Source: Diplolepis rosae (lineage: Eukaryota > Arthropoda > Insecta > Hymenoptera > Diplolepididae). From it: 64,000 bases of DNA. Under the pieces are notes generated by a model that had not been told where the DNA came from, did not search any database, and worked only from the letters and a program-made list of their open reading frames with translations. Where the stretch lies: assembly GCA_030998225.1 (NCBI GenBank), contig JAPYXD010000484.1, forward strand, positions 9,936,001 through 10,000,000. Direction: 5' to 3'. How positions within the stretch are numbered: position 1 is the first letter of the stretch; every line of letters starts with the position of its first letter. The translations under genes were made by a program, and so were the position numbers. Below, piece after piece: positions 61,301 through 64,000 of this stretch.

Positions 61301-62509
61301 CTTGCTTTAAAATCAAGGGTTCCGAGATCTTAACTCTTCCGCCAAAGCGTGACTGTATCACGGAGTTCCGACTACTTACATATATCACTGAGCTATAGAG
61401 AAATAAAATCACGGATACGTCCTAGATAAAAAATCACAGATCTGTGCTTTTGTTTCACGGTAAAAGCTTGATATAAAATCAAGGAGTAGTTCCGTGAAGT
61501 AAAATCTCGCGATTTCTCTCCGTGTACGAGGTCTGTGCAAAAAATAAGGTGAATTTCCATTTTTTTCGAAAAATATTAATTTATTCATGAATTTCTATGT
61601 TTTCCCCTTTAAAGTAATCCCCCTCAGATATAATACACTTGTGCCAGCGTTTTTTTCAATCCTCGAAGTACTTCTGATATGCACTTTTTGGTATGTCCTT
61701 AAGCTCTCTCAGCGACTCAGTTTTTCTCTCCTCAATCGTGGCAAAACGCCGTTCTTTCATGGGTTTCTTCAAACTTGGGAACAGAAAAACGTCACAGGGG
61801 ACTAAATCTTGTGAATACGGTGGTTGAGGCATGGTTACGGTGTTGTTTTTGGCCAAAAAATTACGAACAAGCAATGACGAGTGAGCAGGTCAAAATTCAG
61901 CAATTTTGGAACGAAGTTCGCTGCCACACGCTTCAGACCCAAAATATCCGAAAAAATTGCACAACATGAGCCAACCGATATGCCGACATCCTCAGCAACT
62001 TCTCTAATAGTGATTCGACGATTCTCCGTAATGATTTTCTTCACTATTTCAGTGTTTTGATTGGTTGTTGACGTGCTGGGCCGTCCAGGGCAAAACACTT
62101 CTAACCTTTATGCAATAAACAATAACAATAAACAAAAAATGCTATATTGCTGAAACTATGAACATACATTTGGGACAAATGTGCCAACATAGGAAAAAAA
62201 AATCGAAAATTGTATGAACACAGCCCGCGAAATTTGAAAATTCACCTTATTTCTTGAACAGATCTCGTATATTATATATAGATTTAATATGAAATGTATT
62301 GTATATGTATAATCACATCATAAATTTTTTATCTGAAGCATACAAACCTCTCCTCTGAGTTAAAATTTCTGGACTTAGAAGGTTTGGATTTGGCTCCATG
62401 GATCTAGGAACATCAAGGTAGTTTCCAGCAATCGGTGTTTGTGGTGAGGACTCTGCTTCCTTCAAGCACTGCCTTGAATCTCCCATTCCCCCAGTATCAA
62501 GAAATGTTG
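24413..62509 (-). CDS. SLO2: SLO2/KCNT sodium-activated potassium channel, 3' portion (10 exons)
   Basis: Ten exons run from 62509 down to 24413 and join with every phase intact, giving about 748 codons. In order they encode part of the RCK1-RCK2 linker, the RRPSI.PV segment and an acidic stretch, the VKGFPP..PFIG..PTLC motif, the whole RCK2 domain ([106 protein letters not shown]) and a long tail with LSYVIINP and [11 protein letters not shown]. These blocks match vertebrate KCNT1/2 (Slack/Slick), which are Na+-gated K+ channels of the plasma membrane, mainly neuronal. RCK domains form the cytosolic gating ring. The voltage-sensor-like region, pore and RCK1 are not in the window and should lie beyond 64000. 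The introns are large and full of transposons, and one contains a whole MFS gene. Confidence 0.93.
25483..25612. repeat. Hairpin with a tRNA-like loop segment
   Basis: Arms of about 45 bases (AAAGAATTTGAAATCTTTTT and GACGCTTT against AAAGCGTC) enclose TGGACTGCGCTGG...TGGGCTTGAATCCCAG. The last part looks like a tRNA T-arm or Pol III B-box, but there is no full cloverleaf. Sequence just outside (25608-25690) recurs inverted at 47212-47312. Confidence 0.6.
25845..26136. repeat. Palindrome with purine/pyrimidine-rich arms of about 120 bp
   Basis: Arms 25845-25966 and 26015-26136 are inverted; they contain GGTGGTGGGTGGTAGAGACA and long AAAGAAAGAAAAAGAAGGAA-type purine runs. A 48-base AT-rich centre separates them. 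Confidence 0.85.
26310..26430 (-). mobile_element. Mariner transposase 3' fragment
   Basis: On the minus strand, [14 protein letters not shown] then [17 protein letters not shown] and a stop match the usual mariner C-terminus (W.KC..L.GDYVE). The rest of the element is not recognisable in the adjacent sequence, which runs into the LINE. Confidence 0.65.
26700..29797 (-). mobile_element. Non-LTR retrotransposon remnant with reverse transcriptase and RNase H
   Basis: The element is read on the minus strand, with its 5' end near 29797 and 3' untranslated part down to about 26700. It is 5' truncated: no gag-like ORF1 and no APE endonuclease are present. RT followed by RNase H in one frame is typical of I-clade elements and relatives. 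Its GC content is far above that of all flanking DNA, which makes the limits visible by eye. No clear target-site duplication or poly(A) end was found. It abuts a broken mariner at 29800. Confidence 0.85.
27087..29797 (-). pseudogene. Broken RT-RNase H polyprotein of the LINE
   Basis: One frame is open from 29797 to 27087 except for a single TGA at 28563-28565, directly after [16 protein letters not shown]. The RT part shows [48 protein letters not shown] and [10 protein letters not shown]. The catalytic motif that should be YADD reads YAND (codons 28512-28523), so a catalytic Asp is lost. RNase H follows with [22 protein letters not shown] and [17 protein letters not shown]; the usual SDS is SES. 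A C-terminal Cys/His part (CSCG...HVLHDC) resembles the zinc-finger-like end common in this group. About 900 residues remain. One stop and one active-site change in an otherwise open frame suggest a fairly young insertion. Confidence 0.9.
29960..31230 (-). mobile_element. Degenerate mariner interrupted by a MITE
   Basis: From 31046 downward the minus strand encodes [29 protein letters not shown] and [11 protein letters not shown], then [11 protein letters not shown] and [12 protein letters not shown], and beyond an insertion [14 protein letters not shown] as far as about 29965. The frame is broken several times and the element is cut off at its 3' end, close to the LINE 5' end. A 0.4-kb inverted-repeat element (30121-30532) splits the transposase. 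Confidence 0.8.
30121..30532. mobile_element. MITE inserted in the mariner, about 70-bp terminal inverted repeats
   Basis: The left end 30121-30193 and right end 30466-30532 are near-perfect inverted copies (CATTTCCGAAGTAATTTTTG at both ends). No coding frame lies inside. Position within the mariner reading frame shows it is the younger insertion. Confidence 0.8.
31400..31728. repeat. GC-rich foldback
   Basis: Arms of about 135-145 bases (GCCTACACGGAAAACGAACT; GCGATCACGCGCCTATAGCT) are nearly identical inverted copies. The centre repeats AACTGAAAGAAGCCGACG in both orientations. The open frames seen here are by-products of the repeat. Confidence 0.85.
31886..32085. repeat. Foldback with CAATCTTGGTTTTTCGCTAA arms
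   Basis: Arms 31886-31966 and 31998-32085 pair well, including GCAGCAAAGTGAC against GTCACTTTGCTGTG. It begins about 160 bases from the GC-rich foldback. Confidence 0.8.
32086..34340. other. SLO2 intron, no gene seen
   Basis: AT-rich intron DNA. A short frame near 33870-33940 ([15 protein letters not shown]) looks like a decayed transposase piece but cannot be assigned. Confidence 0.4.
34341..34454 (-). CDS. SLO2: SLO2 exon hidden by an opposite-strand open frame
   Basis: On the minus strand a pyrimidine tract and GACAG precede 34454, and a near-consensus donor GTGAGTAAAG follows 34341. The 114 bases have no stop and are in phase 0 at both ends. They encode 38 residues beginning [19 protein letters not shown] and ending DKASSP. 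It fits between ...DISH and [11 protein letters not shown], where vertebrate KCNT has a variable Ser/acidic insert. A longer plus-strand open frame over the same bases has no family match and is taken as a shadow. It could be a cassette exon, since phase holds if it is skipped. Confidence 0.75.
34762..35573. mobile_element. Inverted-repeat element with CACTGAGAGAAAT ends
   Basis: The ends CACTGAGAGAAAT and ATTTCTCTCAGT are inverted. Both terminal 120-base parts hold many variants of CTGTTGATACAACAG and TTTCGTTG. The centre is AT-rich with no coding frame. It lies in a SLO2 intron. Confidence 0.7.
36027..36158 (-). CDS. SLO2: SLO2 exon: WIRTYGRL block
   Basis: It encodes [34 protein letters not shown] and ends DISH before GTGAGT. 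It matches KCNT1 [20 protein letters not shown]. Both ends are in phase 0. Confidence 0.96.
36263..36448 (-). CDS. SLO2: SLO2 exon: MFRLPFAAG block
   Basis: It encodes [40 protein letters not shown] and [18 protein letters not shown], almost the same as KCNT1. It starts and ends in phase 0, with splice sites CCACAG and GTAAGA. Confidence 0.96.
36449..38347. other. SLO2 intron, no gene seen
   Basis: No repeats with clear ends and no supported coding frame. Short open frames around 36580-36770 and 36995-37183 lack motifs. Confidence 0.4.
38348..38452. repeat. Hairpin with 26-base arms
   Basis: AATCCTTATCCAAAAATAAC and its imperfect complement near 38430-38452 flank a centre in which GGGTTTCC and GGAAACCC-like blocks also pair. 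Confidence 0.5.
38571..39243. mobile_element. TTAA-ended inverted-repeat element
   Basis: TTAAGGGGGAATACCAACTA at the left and TAGTATTCCCCTCTTAA at the right are inverted, with TTAA at each edge. It ends 35 bases before the next TTAA-ended element. No coding frame was seen. Confidence 0.7.
39699..40500 (+). mobile_element. Truncated mellifera-like mariner
   Basis: The end TTGGGTTGGTCCAGAAGTAA at 39699 resembles mellifera-subfamily termini. After a nested insertion the plus strand encodes [40 protein letters not shown] and SGDFSLKDE, then a stop or frame break, and [16 protein letters not shown] with [12 protein letters not shown]. The catalytic half is missing. Confidence 0.8.
39796..40214 (-). 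mobile_element. 419-bp internally deleted mariner nested in a mariner
   Basis: It is flanked by TA on both sides, with inverted ends CGAGGTCTGTCCGGAAAGTA and its complement. On the minus strand it keeps [19 protein letters not shown] and [16 protein letters not shown], the N-terminus of a mariner transposase; the rest is deleted. It sits inside the mellifera-like copy. Confidence 0.85.
41440..41499 (-). other. SLO2: Possible alternative 20-codon extension of a SLO2 exon
   Basis: Past the normal donor the frame stays open for exactly 60 bases and ends in CCG followed by a second donor, GTAACA. It would add 20 residues ([10 protein letters not shown] then [10 protein letters not shown]) between MEK and REKERG without changing phase. 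Composition is hydrophilic and protein-like, unlike the AT-rich introns. Whether it is used is unknown. Confidence 0.45.
41500..41611 (-). CDS. SLO2: SLO2 exon: [12 protein letters not shown] block of RCK2
   Basis: It encodes [32 protein letters not shown] and SKMEK, matching KCNT1 [23 protein letters not shown] and SKLEK. The donor at 41499 (GTACTC) joins it to the next exon as MEK-REKERG, as in vertebrates. A second in-frame donor 60 bases further is listed separately. Confidence 0.95.
42200..42953. mobile_element. TTAA-flanked element with TTTAAGGACGTTCTCTTG ends
   Basis: An 18-base perfect terminal inverted repeat, TTTAAGGACGTTCTCTTG, is framed by TTAA (42200-42203 and 42950-42953). The inside carries a more GC-rich block near 42540-42620 but no coding frame. 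TTAA duplication is the mark of piggyBac-type insertion. Confidence 0.78.
43796..44375. mobile_element. Inverted-repeat element with about 160-bp arms
   Basis: Arms share ACAGATAAC.CGAGAAAGGT, TTAATTAAATCAACGTTTCG and GTAGAATTCA blocks in opposite orientation. A 12-base direct repeat, TGATTCAGAGAA, occurs just before (43738) and at the right edge (44371). Confidence 0.8.
44750..45001 (-). CDS. SLO2: SLO2 exon: RCK2 core
   Basis: It encodes [18 protein letters not shown], then [41 protein letters not shown] and VQTMF. Each block aligns with KCNT1 (LNPIVLLLD, YYMEGSVDNLDSLL, NLVVVDKE, AEEDYMADAKTI). The exon leaves AA of a split Lys. Confidence 0.96.
45079..45206 (-). CDS. SLO2: SLO2 exon: start of RCK2
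   Basis: It encodes [18 protein letters not shown] then [17 protein letters not shown] and ends with AG of a split Arg. It is the first beta-alpha unit of RCK2, closely like KCNT1 NKLIIVSAETAGNGLYNFI. Splice sites are TTTCAG and GTAAAA. Confidence 0.95.
45726..46432. mobile_element. Inverted-repeat element in a SLO2 intron
   Basis: The ends share GTAAACGTTTC/ATGAAGGCCCTCT..AGTG in opposite orientation over about 50 bases. The inside is made of A/T-rich units related to the 7100-7650 repeats (ATACGAGATACGGAAAAA). No coding frame was seen. Confidence 0.65.
46455..47203. mobile_element. TTAAGGGCCGTC-ended element
   Basis: TTAAGGGCCGTCCACAAATC at the left matches the complement of GATTTATAGACGGTCCCTTA at the right, with TTAA on the left and TTAG on the right. 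It ends about 160 bases below the SLO2 exon at 47360. Confidence 0.7.
47360..47465 (-). CDS. SLO2: SLO2 exon: VKGFPP..PFIG motif
   Basis: The acceptor is TTGCAG above 47465 and the donor GTAAGA below 47360. Entered with the GC left by the preceding exon, it reads [20 protein letters not shown] and ends LCCLQLAQ in phase 0. This matches YVKGYPP..PYIG..PTLC in KCNT1. The longest open frame across this place is a different one and gives no family match, so the exon is easily mis-annotated. A TTAA-ended transposon stops about 160 bases away, and a dispersed repeat reaches almost to the donor. Confidence 0.93.
48280..48539 (+). CDS. Transporter exon: TM1 to TM3 region
   Basis: It follows TATTTTAG and starts with two bases of a split codon, so a preceding exon exists. 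It ends ...AVNRT before GTAAGA. It contains MGWTNPSI and [10 protein letters not shown]. An ATG at 48154 sits just before a GT and might mark the lost first exon, but this is weak. Confidence 0.87.
48280..49764 (+). CDS. MFS sugar transporter (facilitated trehalose transporter Tret1-like), nested in a SLO2 intron
   Basis: Three exons, 48280-48539, 48601-48882 and 48970-49764, join in phase to about 444 residues; a short 5' exon with the start codon is missing. Family signs seen: MGWTNPSI in TM1, ADIYGRR in the TM2-TM3 loop (the D..GRR signature), a glycine-rich GGFGVGIYL helix, [12 protein letters not shown] (the PE.RG-type loop), VGRKPLL in the second half, [17 protein letters not shown] after TM10 and LPETKGKSL after TM12. 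These define the insect Tret1/SLC2-like sugar transporters, which carry trehalose or hexoses by facilitated diffusion at the plasma membrane. Substrate cannot be read from sequence. The gene lies on the strand opposite SLO2, inside the intron between 47465 and 55817. Its introns are tiny (61 and 87 bases), unlike those of its host. Confidence 0.88.
48601..48882 (+). CDS. Transporter exon: TM4 to TM6 region
   Basis: The acceptor CCTTTTAG at 48599-48600 gives [17 protein letters not shown] in phase 0. An AG at 48615-48616 looks as good but would shift the frame to an early stop. It ends FLFQRGK before GTTAGT. Confidence 0.87.
48970..49764 (+). CDS. Transporter last exon: central loop and TM7 to TM12
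   Basis: It opens with the basic and acidic cytosolic loop ([31 protein letters not shown]), then six hydrophobic segments, and ends [16 protein letters not shown] before TAA at 49762. AATAAA lies 152 bases downstream. Confidence 0.92.
   Translation, partial: VLDAKISLKNLRGRRTVLEVEEEYKSIESFFNSEHGKKKKATSVLMQFFNPQSTTKSVMFILPLLCLSQMIGGYAMNFYVEKLLKHFVPRYEYVILSSVNVVSVGFCLFAIVKVGRKPLLITSIVGSALCCFFLAIHKLVQKQDCHIFLKGELMIPVMIILAYFTIYFFGFIPILPILAGEIFPNRIKTVAAGICVSFVYVAALIVQNVYEFLRIKTNSCLAFGSFAILGSIGLPLLISSLPETKGKSLYQIQNEMDNISVVMP
49916..49921 (+). promoter_or_regulatory. Poly(A) signal of the transporter
   Basis: It is a canonical AATAAA about 150 bases after the transporter stop codon, with no competing gene between. 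Confidence 0.55.
49922..51837. other. SLO2 intron after the transporter, no gene seen
   Basis: The DNA is AT-rich except for 51360-51620, a more GC-rich block with open frames on both strands but no recognised motif or clear splice pair. Confidence 0.4.
51838..52381. mobile_element. Inverted-repeat element with CACGGAGAAAAAAATCT ends
   Basis: The outer ends pair over about 35 bases (CACGGAGAAAAAAATCTGAC region). A second inverted pair inside (52036-52075 and 52125-52175) shares CATCCTATTTCAGTA and AAGAGAACTC. TTCATGCTAAAAATG is present twice in direct order. Confidence 0.75.
52409..53623. mobile_element. Long foldback, about 445-bp arms
   Basis: Arms 52409-52854 and 53174-53623 are inverted copies over their whole length with few differences, starting TGCACTTTTGAAGTGA and including AGGTTGTTGGTCTGGTCGAG. 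The centre of about 320 bases has no coding frame. It starts 28 bases after the previous element and lies in the SLO2 intron downstream of the transporter gene. Confidence 0.9.
53872..54797 (-). mobile_element. 926-bp internally deleted mariner with intact ends
   Basis: The ends CTACTGTGGGCTAAAACAAA and its inverted partner are flanked by TA. The minus strand keeps the N-terminal domain ([17 protein letters not shown], then a stop codon, [23 protein letters not shown]), skips most of the catalytic core, and resumes with [18 protein letters not shown] and [19 protein letters not shown]. The Asp expected in HHDNAPSH is Tyr here (codon at 54240-54242). It is a dead, non-autonomous copy. Confidence 0.9.
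54798..55816. other. SLO2 intron, no gene seen
   Basis: AT-rich DNA without visible structure between a mariner and the SLO2 linker exon. Confidence 0.4.
55817..55970 (-). CDS. SLO2: SLO2 exon: linker, RRPSI.PV segment and acidic stretch
   Basis: The acceptor is TTACAG above 55970 and the donor GTGAGT below 55817. The product [14 protein letters not shown]... followed by ESEDEMDDD matches the KCNT1 linker, which has GRRPSIAPV and then QSEDE. A longer open frame extends upstream to 56028 after another AG, but the acceptor chosen here restores family alignment and phase. The RRPS motif is a candidate phosphorylation site. Confidence 0.85.
57010..57932. mobile_element. DNA transposon with TATACAGGGTGA ends, interrupted
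   Basis: About 85 bases at each end are inverted copies, from TATACAGGGTGA to TCACCCTGTATA, sharing inner blocks such as CATCGTACGAAAAAAAT. The 57096-57601 element lies inside. The remaining inner part holds a short GC-rich palindrome near 57785-57815 and no coding frame. Confidence 0.8.
57096..57601 (+). mobile_element. TGTGCC element copy A, nested
   Basis: Its ends are TTATGTGCCTCCGGC and GCCTAGGCACATAA, and it is about 506 bases long. Inner blocks shared with copy B include a GAAGAAGAAG-type tract, ACAAAGCCTTGTA, ATCAAAATGGC, CATAAAATAGAATA and a CG-rich block of AGACG/AGCCGAGA-like repeats. It holds no convincing coding frame. Confidence 0.8.
59255..60917 (+). mobile_element. Mariner interrupted by TGTGCC element copy B
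   Basis: TA-flanked inverted ends CTAGGATGTTTTATATTGAC and complement define the element. The plus strand encodes [87 protein letters not shown] and HSKKKI, then the insertion, then [33 protein letters not shown] and a stop. Several stops and frameshifts are present. Without the insertion it is about 1.1 kb, close to full mariner size. Confidence 0.88.
59994..60541 (-). mobile_element. TGTGCC element copy B, inside the mariner
   Basis: It has the same ends as copy A (TAATGTGCCTAGGCGC and GCGCCGGAGGCACATAA) and the same inner blocks, in the opposite orientation. It splits the transposase between HSKKKI and LFHDDN, so it entered after the mariner did. Confidence 0.85.
60970..61527. mobile_element. 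Inverted-repeat element with CACGGAGAGAAAT ends
   Basis: The ends GTACACGGAGAGAAATCGCG and complement enclose a patchwork of short repeats of the type TCTCGGACTC/GTGATTTTAAGTCTC on both strands. No coding frame is supported. Its right end coincides with the left TA of the next mariner. Confidence 0.75.
61527..62267 (-). mobile_element. 741-bp internally deleted mariner with intact ends
   Basis: TA-flanked ends CGAGGTCTGTGCAAAAAATA and inverted partner. The minus strand keeps [45 protein letters not shown], then after a deletion [20 protein letters not shown] and [10 protein letters not shown]. The catalytic core is missing. It ends 81 bases below a SLO2 exon. Confidence 0.88.
62348..62509 (-). 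CDS. SLO2: SLO2 exon: RCK1-RCK2 linker segment
   Basis: Acceptor TTGCAG lies just above 62509, and the donor is GTTTGT below 62348. It encodes about 53 residues ([14 protein letters not shown]... to LTQRR) rich in Pro, Ser and Asn. It leaves one base, G, which with GA of the next exon gives Gly. I know no vertebrate counterpart, so membership rests on splice sites, phase and position. It may be an optional exon. Confidence 0.65.
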
Positions 62510-64000
62510 CTGCAATGTCAAATTCTATTACATAAAACGAATAATAAATCAATTATATTTCGTTAAATTACACTGTAAGAAAAATCTGTGGCAAACTGCC
62601 CATATATGCATTTGAAGTTATTAATCCATACCACGATTGAAATTTTCTCGTACCTTAGTATTGGAAAAAAGTCATAGAGTACGGAAAGTATTGTTTGTAT
62701 GGAAAAAATACAAATAATTTTTACAGCGTATTTACTAAAATAGTAAAATAAATCATATTTTTAAGAAACAGCCTATTCTATGCTCAGAAAAAAGAAGATA
62801 ACATTTTTTAAATACTTTGATTCAGAAAATGTGATCGCAAAGGAAAAGAATTGCAGAATATAAAAATATTGAAACAATAGCAGGCAATGGAGGAACTTCT
62901 TGAGCGTTATTCAAAATTTAAATCACAATTACTTCATTTTTGATCTATAGAAATAGAGAAATTTGGTTGTATTCTTCAATAAAATAATAATGAACCGATA
63001 GTGAGTAAAAAGTGTTTGTAAAATGTATTCTCGGAAAGTATTGTCGAAAAGAGTACTAGAGGTACAATAAAATACGTTTACTTTTCTACATCAGACAAAT
63101 GGGTATTTTCGTTATACTTATAGACAATTTTGGTAATACTCACTATCAATTCATTTTTTCTGTGTGGGAGGTACTGTAATCTAATTTTACAACACATGAT
63201 GTATTGTAATTTCACAACTGATAGTGGCGCCGCTTCACAGAAAATTCACAACACTTTTATTGCAATTCCAAAAAATTACTTTATAAGAACTGTGATTTAA
63301 CTCAACAATACCTCAACTGTAATTTTACATAAAATCTTAGTAATAAAATTCTATCTAAGTATTGTGAAATCACAATCACTTTTAACAGTTTAGATTTAAA
63401 GCTATTTTTAAAAAAATTGATAAGAAATATTAGCGAAAAAATCTTTATTAGTACTGGTAAGTACTATTCTTAAAAGAACTGGTGGAAATTATATTGAGGT
63501 CATGTATTAAGAAAAAGCACTGTATTTTTTATATCCAATCAATTTCCTACTAATTTTAAGCAAACCCGCCCTCGATACTGAGAACACTTAAGGGACTCCC
63601 ACTCCTCTGACTATTTACTATGTTCAAAGTGTTAACGATGCATGTGTGTATCCGTGTCAGTACGTGTCAGATTGTTTACATTCTGACTGTGAAAATTTTC
63701 CAATTGAAAAATTAATAGATCTACTTTACCGTGGAAACAATTCCTGAAAACAATTGCAGAAACAATCCAAATGAATAGCGCGAGAGAAACTTAAAAAAAC
63801 ATGACCGATATGAAATCTTTCACCGTAAGTATCGATTCTAACCTATATATCCTATTGAATCAATTTACATGTCACATCGCAACATGTATTTTCGTGAATA
63901 TTTGCATATAAAAAATTACACAGTTTAACAAAACAATGCCCACTATGCTTCACTCTCTATATTTTATATTCGAAATGTGTAAATAAGTAGTGGGGAAAGA
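62510..64000. other. SLO2 intron at window end, no exon seen
   Basis: No further KCNT exon is visible. The 63180-63380 stretch repeats short TTGTAATTTCACAA-like units on both strands and may be a decayed inverted-repeat element. Confidence 0.4.

Noticed and set aside
1..64000. CRISPR array, prokaryotic operon, toxin-antitoxin or phage module
   Set aside because: There are no regularly spaced identical repeats with unique spacers, and all clear genes have spliceosomal introns.

Overview
This is a window of eukaryotic nuclear DNA, almost certainly from an insect. It is strongly AT-rich, its genes are cut by GT-AG introns, and it is full of mariner elements and short inverted-repeat DNA transposons. 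The protein-coding exons match insect-type families: a SLO2/KCNT potassium channel, a trehalose/sugar transporter of the Tret1 kind and a tandem CAP-domain protein. A mariner copy resembling the mellifera subfamily (described from bees) is compatible with Hymenoptera, but the order cannot be fixed from sequence alone. No bacterial operon, CRISPR array or viral genome was seen.

Three host genes are supported. (1) A plus-strand gene at 3972-15907 encodes a protein with a serine-rich N-terminal stretch followed by two CAP (SCP/GAPR-1-like) domains, in at least six exons; its 5' end is not seen. (2) The minus-strand gene at 24413-62509 is the 3' part of SLO2, the sodium-activated potassium channel family (KCNT, Slack/Slick). 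Ten exons join without a phase error and run from the RCK1-RCK2 linker, through RCK2, to the stop codon. The pore and RCK1 exons must lie beyond position 64000. Two of the ten exons are easy to miss: the one at 47360-47465 is read in a frame other than the longest open frame, and the one at 34341-34454 has a longer open frame on the opposite strand. (3) A three-exon MFS sugar transporter at 48280-49764 lies on the plus strand wholly inside a SLO2 intron. The CAP gene and SLO2 are convergent, with about 8.5 kb between their stop codons.

The remainder is mainly mobile DNA. Between 2 and 7 kb are foldback elements. Two copies of a GATAGA-rich inverted-repeat element sit in consecutive introns of the CAP gene (10735-12415 and 13781-15097). 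The 17.8-22.7 kb stretch holds several palindromic elements. From 25.4 to 32.1 kb are hairpins, a broken non-LTR retrotransposon of unusually high GC (about 26700-29797) and a mariner interrupted by a MITE. From 38.5 to 47.3 kb are TTAA-flanked elements, one of which holds a mariner that itself holds a second mariner. From 51.8 to 62.3 kb is a dense cluster: a 1.2-kb foldback with roughly 445-bp arms, four DNA transposons with intact ends, and two copies of one roughly 0.5-kb element, each inserted in a different transposon.

All the mariner reading frames and the retrotransposon are broken, so nothing here looks able to move on its own. The main novelty candidates are the GATAGA inverted-repeat elements, the two-copy TGTGCC element, the TTAA-ended families, and a possible 20-codon alternative extension of a SLO2 exon. 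I did not find a convincing new multi-gene system.
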